A stretch of DNA of 64,000 nt from Torymus aiolomorphi (lineage: Eukaryota > Arthropoda > Insecta > Hymenoptera > Torymidae), in assembly GCA_036365515.1 (NCBI GenBank), contig CM070876.1:125933810-125997809 (forward strand), written 5' to 3'. A program made the translations under genes and the position numbers. Under the pieces are notes generated by a model. That model was not told the origin of the DNA. It searched no databases and saw nothing but the letters and a program-made list of their open reading frames with translations. Positions 55,226 through 64,000 of the stretch are shown here, in pieces; within the stretch, counting starts at the first letter, position 1; every line of letters begins with the position of its first letter.

Positions 55226-55990
55226 CATCTTCCGGCTGGCTCTACAAAGTCTTCTGGGCAATAAATTCCCAACACCCACTTACTCAGTCTGTCCAGTTTC
55301 CTGAACAGCATGCCATGGCGTCTCATGTCCAAATGCGCCAGGCAGCTATCAATCTCACTCTGCGTGAGTGATAGCCCCTAATCCTCCACGGCTTCTTGTA
55401 TGTGGTACGCCATCACAGAATTGCTCGTAATAAGTGTGTGCGCAAGGAGATTTTCAGTCAAGCTACACGGAACTTGAAAGTTTGCACTACCAGTGGTATC
55501 CTTCACAATGTACCTACTAGATTACCATTGGCTAAGGAAGTAACGATCTTCTAACTGGTGGCTTGGTCTTCGCACGCTAGACCGAGGTAAACTCGCTTTT
55601 ACCCGCTTGCCTGGAGGATATGTCGCTTTCTATGTATTGCGCAAATGTAATGCGAAATATACGTAATGCGCTCACGTCATTTTCGACTGCGCAAACTATT
55701 TCACGGGCTCTAAACTTCAATTGCCTTCTGTGAGTGCGCCACGTGCGCGGCCCCAAAACTAATGCGTGCGCAAAGGAATTTGTCGCAAGAGCAGAGGATT
55801 TCGCGGGAAAGAACTAAGGTTTCGTCTTTTCGTGCGTTGCGCATGCGCAGAACCGAAAGTTAGTCTTTGCGTAAATCTACCCTTCCGATGCGCAAACGAT
55901 TGCGGGCTAGTAAAGTTTCAAATTTGATCTTTACCCGCTGCACATGCACAGAATCGAAAATTAATGTTTGCACAAATCTACCCGTTAGAT
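55226..55990. repeat. degenerate ~100-bp tandem repeat rich in TGCGCAAA
   Basis: After the LINE-2 remnant, phrases such as TGCGCAGAA(C/T)CGAAA, GCGCAAATCTACC and GATGCGCAAACGA recur with a period near 100 (for example 55845 and 55945). A further unit appears beyond LINE-3 at 58715, so LINE-3 was inserted into this array. No gene. Confidence 0.65.
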
Positions 55991-56420
55991 AGATAGATAG
56001 ATAGATAGATAGATATTGCTTTATTCGCCTTCTCAGCAAAAAAAATAATACAAATTAAACAGTACAATTAAATACGAGATGAAATATAAAATAGAAAATG
56101 GTATGCGAATTAAGCAAGCACATATAAAAATAAATTCACATACTTAAAAAACAAAAATAACGCTAAATTTATATGTGCAAGGATGCATCTATCGCAAATG
56201 GCGTGTTTCACTTTAAAAAACTTTTACTTACTTTGATAACAATATAATATAACACGTAAATTCAAAGTTAAAAAGGTTATCACAGTTACGCTTTCAGTTG
56301 TATCAGCAAGTAGATATCACAGTTGTCTTAATCGCAATTTGATGCAATTGGCCCTGTCGTTAATTAGAACTAACATAATACTAAAATAATACTACGCTAG
56401 AATCTTGTACCGACAGCTCC

Positions 56421-57320
56421 CTATGCCCAAGATATAGTCTTTGCGGGTGTGGAGATATATTTGGAGGTCCCCTGCGTAGAAAACGTGTTTAATTGTACGT
56501 CCTCTAGTACGTTCTGTAGGTCATTTACGTAGAGGCAAAATAGCAGGGGACCCAGAACGGAGCCCTGTGGGACACCAAGATTGGTTTCCAACCAGTCTGA
56601 ATTTCCACTGATCTTCGTCGAAACCATTTGAGTTGGACCTTGCAAATATGATTTCAACCACAGGAGGGCCATTCTGGAGAACCCCAGCTGACGGAGTTTA
56701 CGCAGTAGCATTGATGAGCGAATAGTGTCGAAAGCCTTACTGAAGTCAAATAGTAGGAGCAGCGTGAGGTTTTGGTTGTCTTTAGCTATAGGAATGTCAT
56801 CAGTTAGTTTGAGTAATGCTGTCTGTGTACTATGAAATCTACGAAATCCAGCCTGGAAAGGGTCAAGTAAATTATTTTTATTTAGATACTCAGTGACTTG
56901 GGTGTGAGCAATCTCCTCGAGAACCTTGGAGAGGAATGCAGTTGTTTGAGTTATATTCTTACAAGGTAGTAACCAATAACGGGTAGAGCTTCCACTACCA
57001 CCCTCTGAGGTACTCCATCTACCTCCCTAGCCTGCGAGGAGAAGTGAGATGTAGCAAGGACTACATCGTTAAGATTAACTTGTTTAAAAGAAAACCCCTT
57101 CTCACTTGCAGATTGAATAACGTCCATTGCCTCGTCGGTATTTTCGAAGGGGGAGACGGAGACACCTGCGAAGATGGCATTTAGCTCATCTGCCGACAGA
57201 CCATGAAGATCCTCCTCATTTCGCTTCGGTAGGAGACCGAGGTTGCGCATTTCCTTTCATATGTTCTTATTAGCATCAAGAGCGTCTGAGAGGTGATTGT
57301 GCAGGAAGGAATTGCGATCT
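56421..57320 (-). pseudogene. LINE-3 RT fragments
   Basis: The minus frame 57250-56951 reads MRNLGLLPKRNEEDLHGLSA and FSSQAREVDGVPQRVVVEAL. After a frameshift near 56950, FHSTQTALLKLTD-like and FDFSKAFDTI-like coding leads to LLRKLRQLGFSRMALLWLKS and GVPQGSVLGPLLFCLYVNDL. The YADD region is destroyed (FSTQGTSKY) near 56470. Confidence 0.75.
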
Positions 57321-57385
57321 TGAGTTATGCGCAAATCGACCTCGATAGAGAGCCGAAGCAACATTACATTTGTCGACGAGTTGCC

Positions 57386-57883
57386 TCAGCTCAGGTCCAA
57401 GCCAAGGAGCATATTTCTTACTGGGGTTAAATTTTTCAAAGGAGCTAATTCATCTATGGCAATTTGCAAGTTATGATTAAGATTATCTAAAGCTCCCTCC
57501 AAGTTGGATTCGACAGAATCAGCATCTATCCAGTTCCAGCGACTCAGCAGATCGTTGAGAGTGGTGGGACATATGTTGTTAAAGTCTCTATACTCGAATG
57601 AATCGCTTTTGAATACTGGTAGAAAAATATCGATGGTAACATCGATAATGGCGTGTTTGCCAAAGCTGGGTAGATGCTGATTATTGTAGTCAAGTATCAC
57701 GTCGCTTATGTCGGTGAGGATTGTATCAATTGTTAAGGTTTCGGTTGGCATATTTGGATTCGGAGCAGGCTGGCATGCCGCCTGTATGGCCTGTAGGTTA
57801 GCAGCGGATGCGAAAGCAGGCGCGCCTCCCTTTCGCCTAGCCAGGAATCTGCCGCCAGAATGCCAGACGTATTTGAAGCCCAT
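57386..57883 (-). pseudogene. LINE-3 ORF1-ORF2 deletion fusion
   Basis: One continuous frame of 165 codons begins with the ORF1 C-terminal signature GFKYVWHSGGRFLARRKGG. It passes directly into the ORF2 region after the endonuclease (YNNQHLPSFGKHAIIDVTID, YRDFNNICPTTLNDLLSRWN). A deletion of about 200 ORF2 codons has removed the junction and the endonuclease and joined the two proteins in frame. Confidence 0.75.
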
Positions 57884-58640
57884 TGTTCAGGGGAACAATG
57901 GGCCTCAAACTTTTGAAAAATAAAAATTTTTCGCGGGGCAGCATTTCGTTGATGAAAATTCTACGACTTGGCATGTAGGTAACAAACTCCGAGCCAAGCA
58001 ATTCGGGTGTGATGTCATTTGTGGTTAAATAATTATTGGCAAGCGCCCGCTTGGCTCGCATTATACCTCTGACTAGACTCACACTACTGAGTCTAGCTAT
58101 ACAGGAACGCGAAACATCTGATCCCGAATCCAAGCCCCCCTCTGTCTCTCCAACCTCCTCAGATAAGCCCCGGGACCGCAGATCACGAATATCGAGAACA
58201 TCTTCCCTCCCGAGAGAGGCGAGAACTGTACGAAGTACTACGAAGGCTACTTCATTCCGTATTTCATCACTAATTATACCATCCTTCTTTAATATGCCGT
58301 TTAAAATCACTTCACAGGTCTCAGCTCTGTGCTCATGGGTTCCCGCGACCAGAACCCCGTGGCACGGCCGGGAGGAAGAAGACCTTTGTGATGCCTTATT
58401 GCCGACAGTTAGGGTGGAGCTACCGGCATCACACAGGTTGCGGCGTTCAGTCCCTACATCTTTGTTCGTAAGATCCTTGTGAGCACACAGGAGATTCTCT
58501 ATGTGGCTTAAGGCTTTGGTCCAATTTATCTTTGAGCGATGATTTTCCTCGAGAAGCAGCTGACATCTCATATTCAAATTTTCAAGACAGGTGTTTTGTT
58601 TCAAAATTAAGCACTCGAGAGCGGAGACCCGAACGGAGAA
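57837..58640 (-). pseudogene. LINE-3 ORF1, truncated at the N-terminus
   Basis: About 260 codons with a short coiled coil (CLENLNMRCQLLLEENHRSK), a Ser-rich middle, and the pre-C-terminal domain RAKRALANNYLTTNDITPEL and IFINEMLPREKFLFFKSLRP. The frame shifts near 57890 relative to the fusion frame. The PHD finger is absent because the copy is 5'-truncated. Confidence 0.75.
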
Positions 58641-58660
58641 CGTAGGCGGTTTCGTTATAT

Positions 58661-58945
58661 GCGCAAACGAAACCGCCTAAGTGAAATTTCAATTTCAGTT
58701 TTCACCCATTGCACGTGCGCAGAACCGAAAATCGATAGGCGCGCAAATCTACCTTTTAGATGCACAAACGAACCCGCGTGCTAATTTCTTATTAAAAAGT
58801 AACTACAATAATTCTAAAAAAGTCATGCAGATATTCTATAGAAATTCTCCACAGTTTCTACAGAATTTCTGCATAAATTATGCAGAAGTTCTACTGACAT
58901 TTACTTCAGAAGTTCTGCAGAATATGTGTGTGGGTGGGTGTGTGT

Positions 58946-58991
<46 letters not shown>

Positions 58992-59340
58992 GTATATATT
59001 CCTGCAGTTTTTTATAGATTGTCTGCAGAAATAAGCTGCACAAATTCTGCAGAATTTGTACATATTTATTGAAAATATTTCCGCATAATTTTTATAGATT
59101 TTCTGCAGAAATTCTGCAGAAAGTAGTTGCAGAAAAAAGTGGAAATTCATGCATAAATTATTCAGAATTCTGCATAATTTCTGCAAAAAGTTTAGCAGAA
59201 ATTATGCAGAAGACATACACAAACTATGCAGAAGCTATGCAAAAACTATGTAGAAAGTTCTGCAGATATTCTGCAGAAGGTTCTACAGAATTTTTTCATA
59301 AGGGATTACGCGTAAGTCGGGCGCTTACTTTTCGATTTCT
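58661..59340. repeat. TTCTGCAGAA-type degenerate palindromic repeats and (GT)n
   Basis: From about 58830 to 59300 the sequence is built of variants of TTCTGCAGAA and ATTATGCAGAA, spaced irregularly and reading alike on both strands. A (GT)n tract interrupts it at about 58923-58995. 58661-58790 is one more TGCGCAAA-array unit. No gene. Confidence 0.8.
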
Positions 59341-59659
59341 GCAAACGCTTACAGAAGTGCTGACGGCGGCCGCGGTTTTTACTGTTATACTTAATATACG
59401 ATATACATATATTGACATACATGACCTGATTCGAATTGCAAAAATAAAATGAAAAGTGTAACGCAAAGACGGATATCACACCTCCCCCTTTTGTTCATTA
59501 CCGCCCTCGGGAATGGATGTCTTACAGATTATTTATACGGAATATATGTATGTAGATAGCAAATTCAGAGAAAGAAAACATGAAAAGTAAATATACATTC
59601 ATACATTCTTACAAATGTTCTTAGTATAATTAATTTTGACGATGTTAACTAATGTACAT
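59341..59659. other. AT-rich spacer without a gene
   Basis: Nothing recognisable apart from a short C-rich phrase, CACCTCCCCCTTTT, near 59480. Confidence 0.5.
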
Positions 59660-61294
59660 GAGGCGTTTCACGTCAACTGTCCCAGCGCGGCGAGCGAGCG
59701 CCAACTCGTGATATATCCAGCTCACATTTACGATACTAAAAAGTACTTGAAAAAATTTTATGATAAGCATGCCAACATATTTTTTCCTCAGCTTTCCAAT
59801 AGTGTAGGCAGTTTTCCCGAAATTTTCCATTTTCACCTTCAAAAAGTACAAAACGTGTTATATATCGAAAACGATATTTTTAATATTTTTTTTTACCCTC
59901 TAGATCGAAATCTGAGCATCTTCTACGTAGGAAAGGATATTTTCCGAAGAGTGCCCGAGATGTTTTCTGCGAGAAATAGACCGCGAAATAATAGACGCAT
60001 CACCTTTCCTGCGCGCGGTACTACGCGGTACAGCGCACGGACTGCGCCCGCCTCGTTGCCTATATAATAACCTTTTATAATCTTTAATTCTTTACCTGTT
60101 CTTCTGGATTCTTAATAATGTATGGAGTAATATTTTATTATTTTATAACAAAATAAAATTTTAAAACTATCAGCAATATAGTAACTCTTGTACTACGTTC
60201 TTTTTCAGTGTAGATAATTTTTTTATTTTTTTTTTATGTGTTATATCTGGAATAGTATATTTTTAATATTTTTGTTACCCTCTATAAACTACCATGATTG
60301 CATCCAAGCAATTGTATGTAATGATGTACACGATAGATGATATTTGGGTGACGATTTGGATTGCCCCAATATGTTTATATTACGAAACATTTGCTTTAAT
60401 GTTTTGATGAAAATGATATTTTTCAGATCGAGTATCAATCATGGTTTCAAACAGATCGGTGTACGATAGCTTCCAAAATTGCAAATGTGCACGAATTTAT
60501 GGACATACCGGAGGAACAATTAATAAAATTAAAAATTCCCGATTTTTTCGCTAAGAAACAATCACTTTTTATAAATAACGTAAAAAGCAATCTTCAAGAA
60601 GGAGAATTTCTCGTGTGTTGCGATTTCGTACAAAATACAATTGCTTGGATGCAATGATGGTAGTTTATAGAGGGTAACAAAAATATTAAAAATATACTAT
60701 TCCAGATATAACACGTAAAAAAAAAAATAAAAAAATTATCTACACTGAAAAAAAACGTTAGTACAAGAGTTACTATATTGCTGTTAATTTTGAAATTTTA
60801 TTTTTTTATAAAATAATAAAATATTACTCCATACATTATTAAGAATCCAGAAGAGCACGTAAAGAATTAAAGATTATAAAAGGTTATTATATAGGCAACG
60901 AGGCGGGCGCAGTCCGCACGCTGTACCGCGTAGTACCGCGCGCAGGAAAGGCGGTGCGTCTATTATTTCGCGGTCTATTTCTTGCAGAAAACATCTCGGG
61001 CACTCTTCGGAAAATATCCTTTCCTCCGTAGAAAATGCTCAGCTTTCGATCTAGAGGGTCAAAACAAATATTAAAAATATCGTTTTCGATATACAACACG
61101 TTTTGTACTTTTTGAAGGTGAAAATGGAAAATTTCGGGAAAACTGCCTACACTATTGGAAAGTTGAGGAAAAAATATGTTGGGATGCTTATCATAAAATT
61201 TTTTCAAGTACATTTTAGTATCGTAAACATGAACTGGATATAGCACGATTTGGCGCTCGCGCGCCGCGCTGGGACAGTTGACGTGAAACGCCTC
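59660..61294. mobile_element. foldback element with equal 659-bp arms
   Basis: Left arm 59660-60318 and right arm 60636-61294 are near-identical reverse complements of equal length, starting GAGGCGTTTCACGTCAACTG. The 317-base loop holds a coding remnant (see next entry). Each arm is open over ~120 codons with the same translation (KKFYDKH, FFPQLSNSVGSFPEIFHFHL), but because the arms are copies this is not independent evidence for coding. No convincing target duplication is seen. Confidence 0.9.
60427..60657 (+). pseudogene. repeated insect ORF fragment in the foldback loop
   Basis: After TTTTTCAG, a splice-acceptor-like end, 76 codons are open to TGA 60657: IEYQSWFQTDRCTIASKIAN, IPDFFAKKQSLFINNVKSNL and GEFLVCCDFVQN. 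The last part matches the region SFISKQQPSYFKILKEPLCK-REFFISLDFSEN in the relic at the window end. Both belong to a hypothetical ORF family common in insect repeats. I do not know its function. The remnant starts like an exon and runs into the right arm. Confidence 0.5.
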
Positions 61295-62220
61295 ATATAT
61301 GTTATATGCGTCTGTTTGTATGCAACCCGCTAGTTAGATGGATAGCACCGTTATATAGGAAACCCAATGAGTTTAATCTTGCACCAGTGTATAGGCCACC
61401 CGGCGAGTTTAATCTTGCACCAGTGTATAGGCAACCCGTCGAGTTGAGTTTTGCACCTGCAAGTATGTGACCTGTCGAATGATGTCTTCACTGTTTTGTG
61501 TCATGTGTATCGGGCGCTGATCATTGCTCTGTCGAAATATCGCGCGTCATGATATTTTCATTCAAGCTGTTGCGAATACATTGAGACTTTCCTTGTTATA
61601 GAGTTCGTTAACATTTGACTGGATTTTTCTTTGCCCCCCAAATTCCTAAAATGTTTTATGAATCAATCAATGCTCGGGTAATTTAGCAATCTTACAGTGA
61701 TTATATAATTGTACTTAATTAATCAGCACAAAAGAGTATTTTATTGAATAATTAATAACTATATATGACATTCAGATTTAATGTTTATAATAATTTTTAA
61801 TGTCAAATGTTTACTAACTTGTTTTAAATTTATTAGTTATTAATAATCCATTTATAAATTATTTTCAATATGGCATTTATTAACTATTACTTAATAAAAA
61901 TTCAAACTAATTTTGTATAAATAATTATAAAAATTCTTATTATTTCCAAATCTAAATTATTTATTTATTATGAATAATTTCAAGAATTGTTTATGACTGT
62001 AATTTGTTTAAAAAATTTCAACTATTAAAAATATAAAATTGTTACCAGCGTTCTTTTCAAATTATTTTTAATTTTGAAAACTTTAATTGTTTATAATTAT
62101 TTTAATAATATTAATAATAGTCATATTTGTAATAGTAATATCGTCTTTGTTTTGCTATATGCATTTGAAATCACATGCATAACGCGCCACAAGTCTCTAC
62201 TAGGATATACACAGTCTACA
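61295..62220. repeat. 36-bp tandem repeat, then AT-rich DNA
   Basis: Units start at 61354, 61390, 61426 and 61464 and read about TATAGGCAACCCGTCGAGTT..CTTGCACCAGTG. The rest, to 62220, is AT-rich without a gene. Confidence 0.85.
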
Positions 62221-62395
62221 TGTGTGAGTAAGCACAGCTCGATCCGTGCATTGCGTATGCCGGCCTACGCTACCATTCAGTTACAATGTGTGAGTAAGCG
62301 CAGCTCGGAGCGCACTCCTTACGTACTGTTGTATTTTATGATAATGCTGGGGTGTGTGAGTAAGCACAGCTTGGAGCGTTCCTCGTGTATAGTCT
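62221..62395. repeat. 66-bp tandem repeat, three copies
   Basis: TGTGTGAGTAAGCACAGCT recurs at 62221, 62287 and 62353 with a constant period of 66. Only the first ~30 bases of each unit are well conserved. Confidence 0.8.
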
Positions 62396-63397
62396 AGTAT
62401 AACGTTTTGCATTGAATACACTGTAAAAATGTGACTGTTCGCTCTAAGGACTTTTTCTTTGGTGGTACAGCCCAAGAATTTGTTAGTTTTCACTCGAATA
62501 AGACTTTATCTCAAGCTACTGATTTCATGCAATGTCCATGGAGTAAGTAATTAATATTATTATATATGTATGAATAATTAGAAATGCAATCTGTTCAACT
62601 CGCTCATAATCATTCGCTGAGTCTCTTGGAAAAAACGAAGTACATATATTGATAGATTTTTGCATCCTCTTTCTAATGGTACGATTGTTTTTTCTCCAAA
62701 ATGCTTTCTTCTGATCGAAAATTCAAGTTGAATGTTCAGAGCCATTCTTCTCAAAGTATACCATTTTTTCTTTCAAAATGCATTACACCATTCGAAAGTA
62801 CAAGTCTTAAGCTACAAAAGACTAAAAATTCAAGTTGTAGAAATGAAGGGTTCAAAAGTAATGCAATTAAAAAGACAGCGCCGTGCGGTCGAGCGTGCTC
62901 CCCACGCTGTGCTGCAACGCGTTATTACTGATGTATTGCACTGATACACTGTTTTACACTTGAAAGGTATTACGTAATTAATATTGTGAACATTAATTTG
63001 CATTGAATTTAAATATGTGGACTTCAGTCCACATATTTAAATTCTAAATCATGTTAATTTTTTGTTTATTTCTTATTTTTTTTATTTTTAGTCGAATTTA
63101 TTTTGATAGATCTTTCCTCAATACTTGTTTTTTTTCCTTCTGATCTTTACAATCTTTTCTTTTTTTGATTGGTGGGTATAATTCGAATATTTCTGATGCT
63201 GAGAATCGTTTTAGTTCTAATCGTTTGGTGTCTGGTAGCAATTTAACGCAATGGAATGATAGAGTTCCAGGCACATTTTTTCTGATTCTAATCTTTGTTT
63301 TAATTTTTGTCTAGTTTCTAAATATTTATCTTTTGATGAAAAAAAAAAACAATATTTTCAAAATATCTAATTACCCACTCGTAAAGATATTGTAGCG
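62396..63397. other. AT-rich stretch with a perfect 19-bp palindrome
   Basis: 63005-63023 and 63026-63044 are perfect reverse complements (GAATTTAAATATGTGGACT) around a 2-base centre. No gene is supported. Confidence 0.7.
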
Positions 63398-64000
63398 TCA
63401 ATATATAATTGTCGGATACTTTCCGCAAACTTGCCTAGCATTACTTTTCACGGAAGCACCAATTCCATCACATGCATTTTTTCCGTGAGCAGTTGCATGA
63501 AAGTGCCACTGAGTTTCAACAGAAAAATCTTCATAGTGATGAGCAAGATTCTGGAAGTTGTGTTTATTTTTAAAATGTTGTGCTGCTTCATCAGTGAAAT
63601 AAATGACTTTTCTAACGAAGTCAACAGATTTTTTTAAGGTAAATAATTATAATTTCTTGGATTAAGTAAACGGCTCTGGCATCATGAATTAAATTGTCTA
63701 AAAAAACTACCATGCTTTCGTGTTCAGTTTTGGAATCTGATTCTTTATAGTAAATGACTATTGTCGTCAAGCTGCATTGATTATTGTTTTAGTGGAAAGC
63801 TTGTGCTGCGTCTTGTGCAATAAAAGCATAGTTTTCTGAAAAATCTAGGGAAATGAAAAATTCTCTTTTGCATAACGGTTCTTTCAAGATTTTAAAATAA
63901 GATGGCTGTTGCTTGGAGATGAAAGAATGAGTCTTGAGTTTATGCAAAAGAGGAAAAAAGATGTCTATAAATGATGAATTAGAAACAGTTTGAGTTTGTA
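63398..64000 (-). pseudogene. repeated insect hypothetical ORF, C-terminal relic
   Basis: The minus strand is open from the window edge: HKLKTHSFISKQQPSYFKIL, REFFISLDFSENYAFIAQDA, IYYKESDSKTEHESMVVFLD, then VIYFTDEAAQHFKNKHNFQN, HHYEDFSVETQWHFHATAHG and KNACDGIGASVKSNARQVCG to TGA 63398. It has a TAA where the family has Trp (after AAQAFH) and a frameshift at an A-run near 63633. The pattern DFSENY..QDAAQ..YFTDEAAQ.KN..N..WHFHATAHGK-CDGIG is one I recognise from many insect hypothetical ORFs, repeated and presumed transposon-derived. Function unknown. Confidence 0.6.

Larger units (their letters stand above)
51480..55260 (+). mobile_element. LINE-2: relative of LINE-1, decayed
   Basis: Plus-strand copy with the same plan as LINE-1: ORF1 (from about 51600), an in-frame TGA, then ORF2. 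It has frameshifts, stops and an internal deletion. The 3' end is not closed by a GATA tail, so it is truncated or rearranged. GC content is higher than in LINE-1, consistent with a separate subfamily. Confidence 0.8.
55991..58652 (-). mobile_element. LINE-3: 5'-truncated relative of LINE-1 and LINE-2
   Basis: Minus-strand copy with a 3' tail of TAGA/GATA units (55987-56012). It begins inside ORF1. Flanks CGTTAGAT (55983-55990) and CGTTATAT (58653-58660) look like an 8-bp target duplication with one change, inside the TGCGCAAA array. The endonuclease region is deleted and RT is fragmentary. The 3' UTR occupies 55991-56420. Confidence 0.8.

Noticed and set aside
59636..60067. Protein-coding gene in the arms of the 59.7-kb foldback
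   Set aside because: The same frame is open in both arms, but the arms are copies of each other, so this is one observation; no recognisable domain and compositional bias.

Overview
The window reads as arthropod, most likely insect, nuclear DNA from a repeat-dense intergenic or heterochromatic stretch. It is AT-rich overall. Nearly everything recognisable in it is a transposable element or a relic of one, and no intact host gene was found. The insect reading rests on the mix of families: Penelope-like elements (PLEs), two near-identical D,D34D mariners, a BED-finger hAT, a single-ORF copia, CR1/Jockey-type LINEs with a PHD finger in ORF1, a Tc3-like element, and arthropod-type repeated hypothetical ORFs. 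The only host-derived coding piece is a decayed fragment of a cGMP-dependent protein kinase exon near 46.5 kb.

Layout. 1-6.96 kb: a GC-rich gag-like frame (1-522 and 6631-6963) split by a near full-length minus-strand LINE (LINE-1; 523-6630). 6.96-9.79 kb: a GC-rich repetitive leader, an AT-rich stretch, then two LTR-like blocks each preceded by a polypurine tract. 9.85-10.15 kb: (AT)n with a perfect 71-bp hairpin. 10.27-18.36 kb: PLE-A, which contains a second penelope (PLE-B, 11798-15359) and a mariner (15828-17121). 19.7-20.6 kb: an unrecognised acidic, Cys-rich ORF. 21.4-26.1 kb: a hAT element with a two-exon transposase, interrupted by a second mariner (23174-24467). 26.7-34.3 kb: a foldback MITE, TATAC-rich repeats, a hammerhead hairpin, a possible P-like transposase relic and a broken Tc3-like element. 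34.6-35.5 kb: pieces of a repeated arthropod hypothetical ORF in both orientations. 35.7-46.2 kb: two very large inverted-repeat structures, the second split by a copia retrotransposon. 46.4-55.2 kb: the kinase relic, LINE-4 interrupted by PLE-C, then LINE-2. 56.0-58.7 kb: LINE-3. 58.7-64 kb: TTCTGCAGAA-type repeats, a 659-bp-arm foldback, short tandem repeats and a decayed repeated ORF at the window end.

The strongest biology is in how these elements express and process themselves. LINE-1 and its relative LINE-2 both have ORF1 and ORF2 in one frame separated by a single UGA, with no AUG at the start of ORF2. In LINE-1 the context is UGA-CUA-G, the known eukaryotic readthrough motif. LINE-4 instead has a UAAUG stop-start overlap between its ORFs. 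Every PLE, and one isolated hairpin, carries hammerhead-ribozyme-like motifs; the PLE-B copies have the canonical CUGAUGAG core. Target-site duplications fix the order of several nested insertions: mariner into PLE-A, PLE-B into PLE-A, mariner into hAT, PLE-C into LINE-4, and copia into an older inverted repeat.

All calls come from reading the sequence. Family names rest on motif recognition, not database searches. Element borders without a target-site duplication are approximate.
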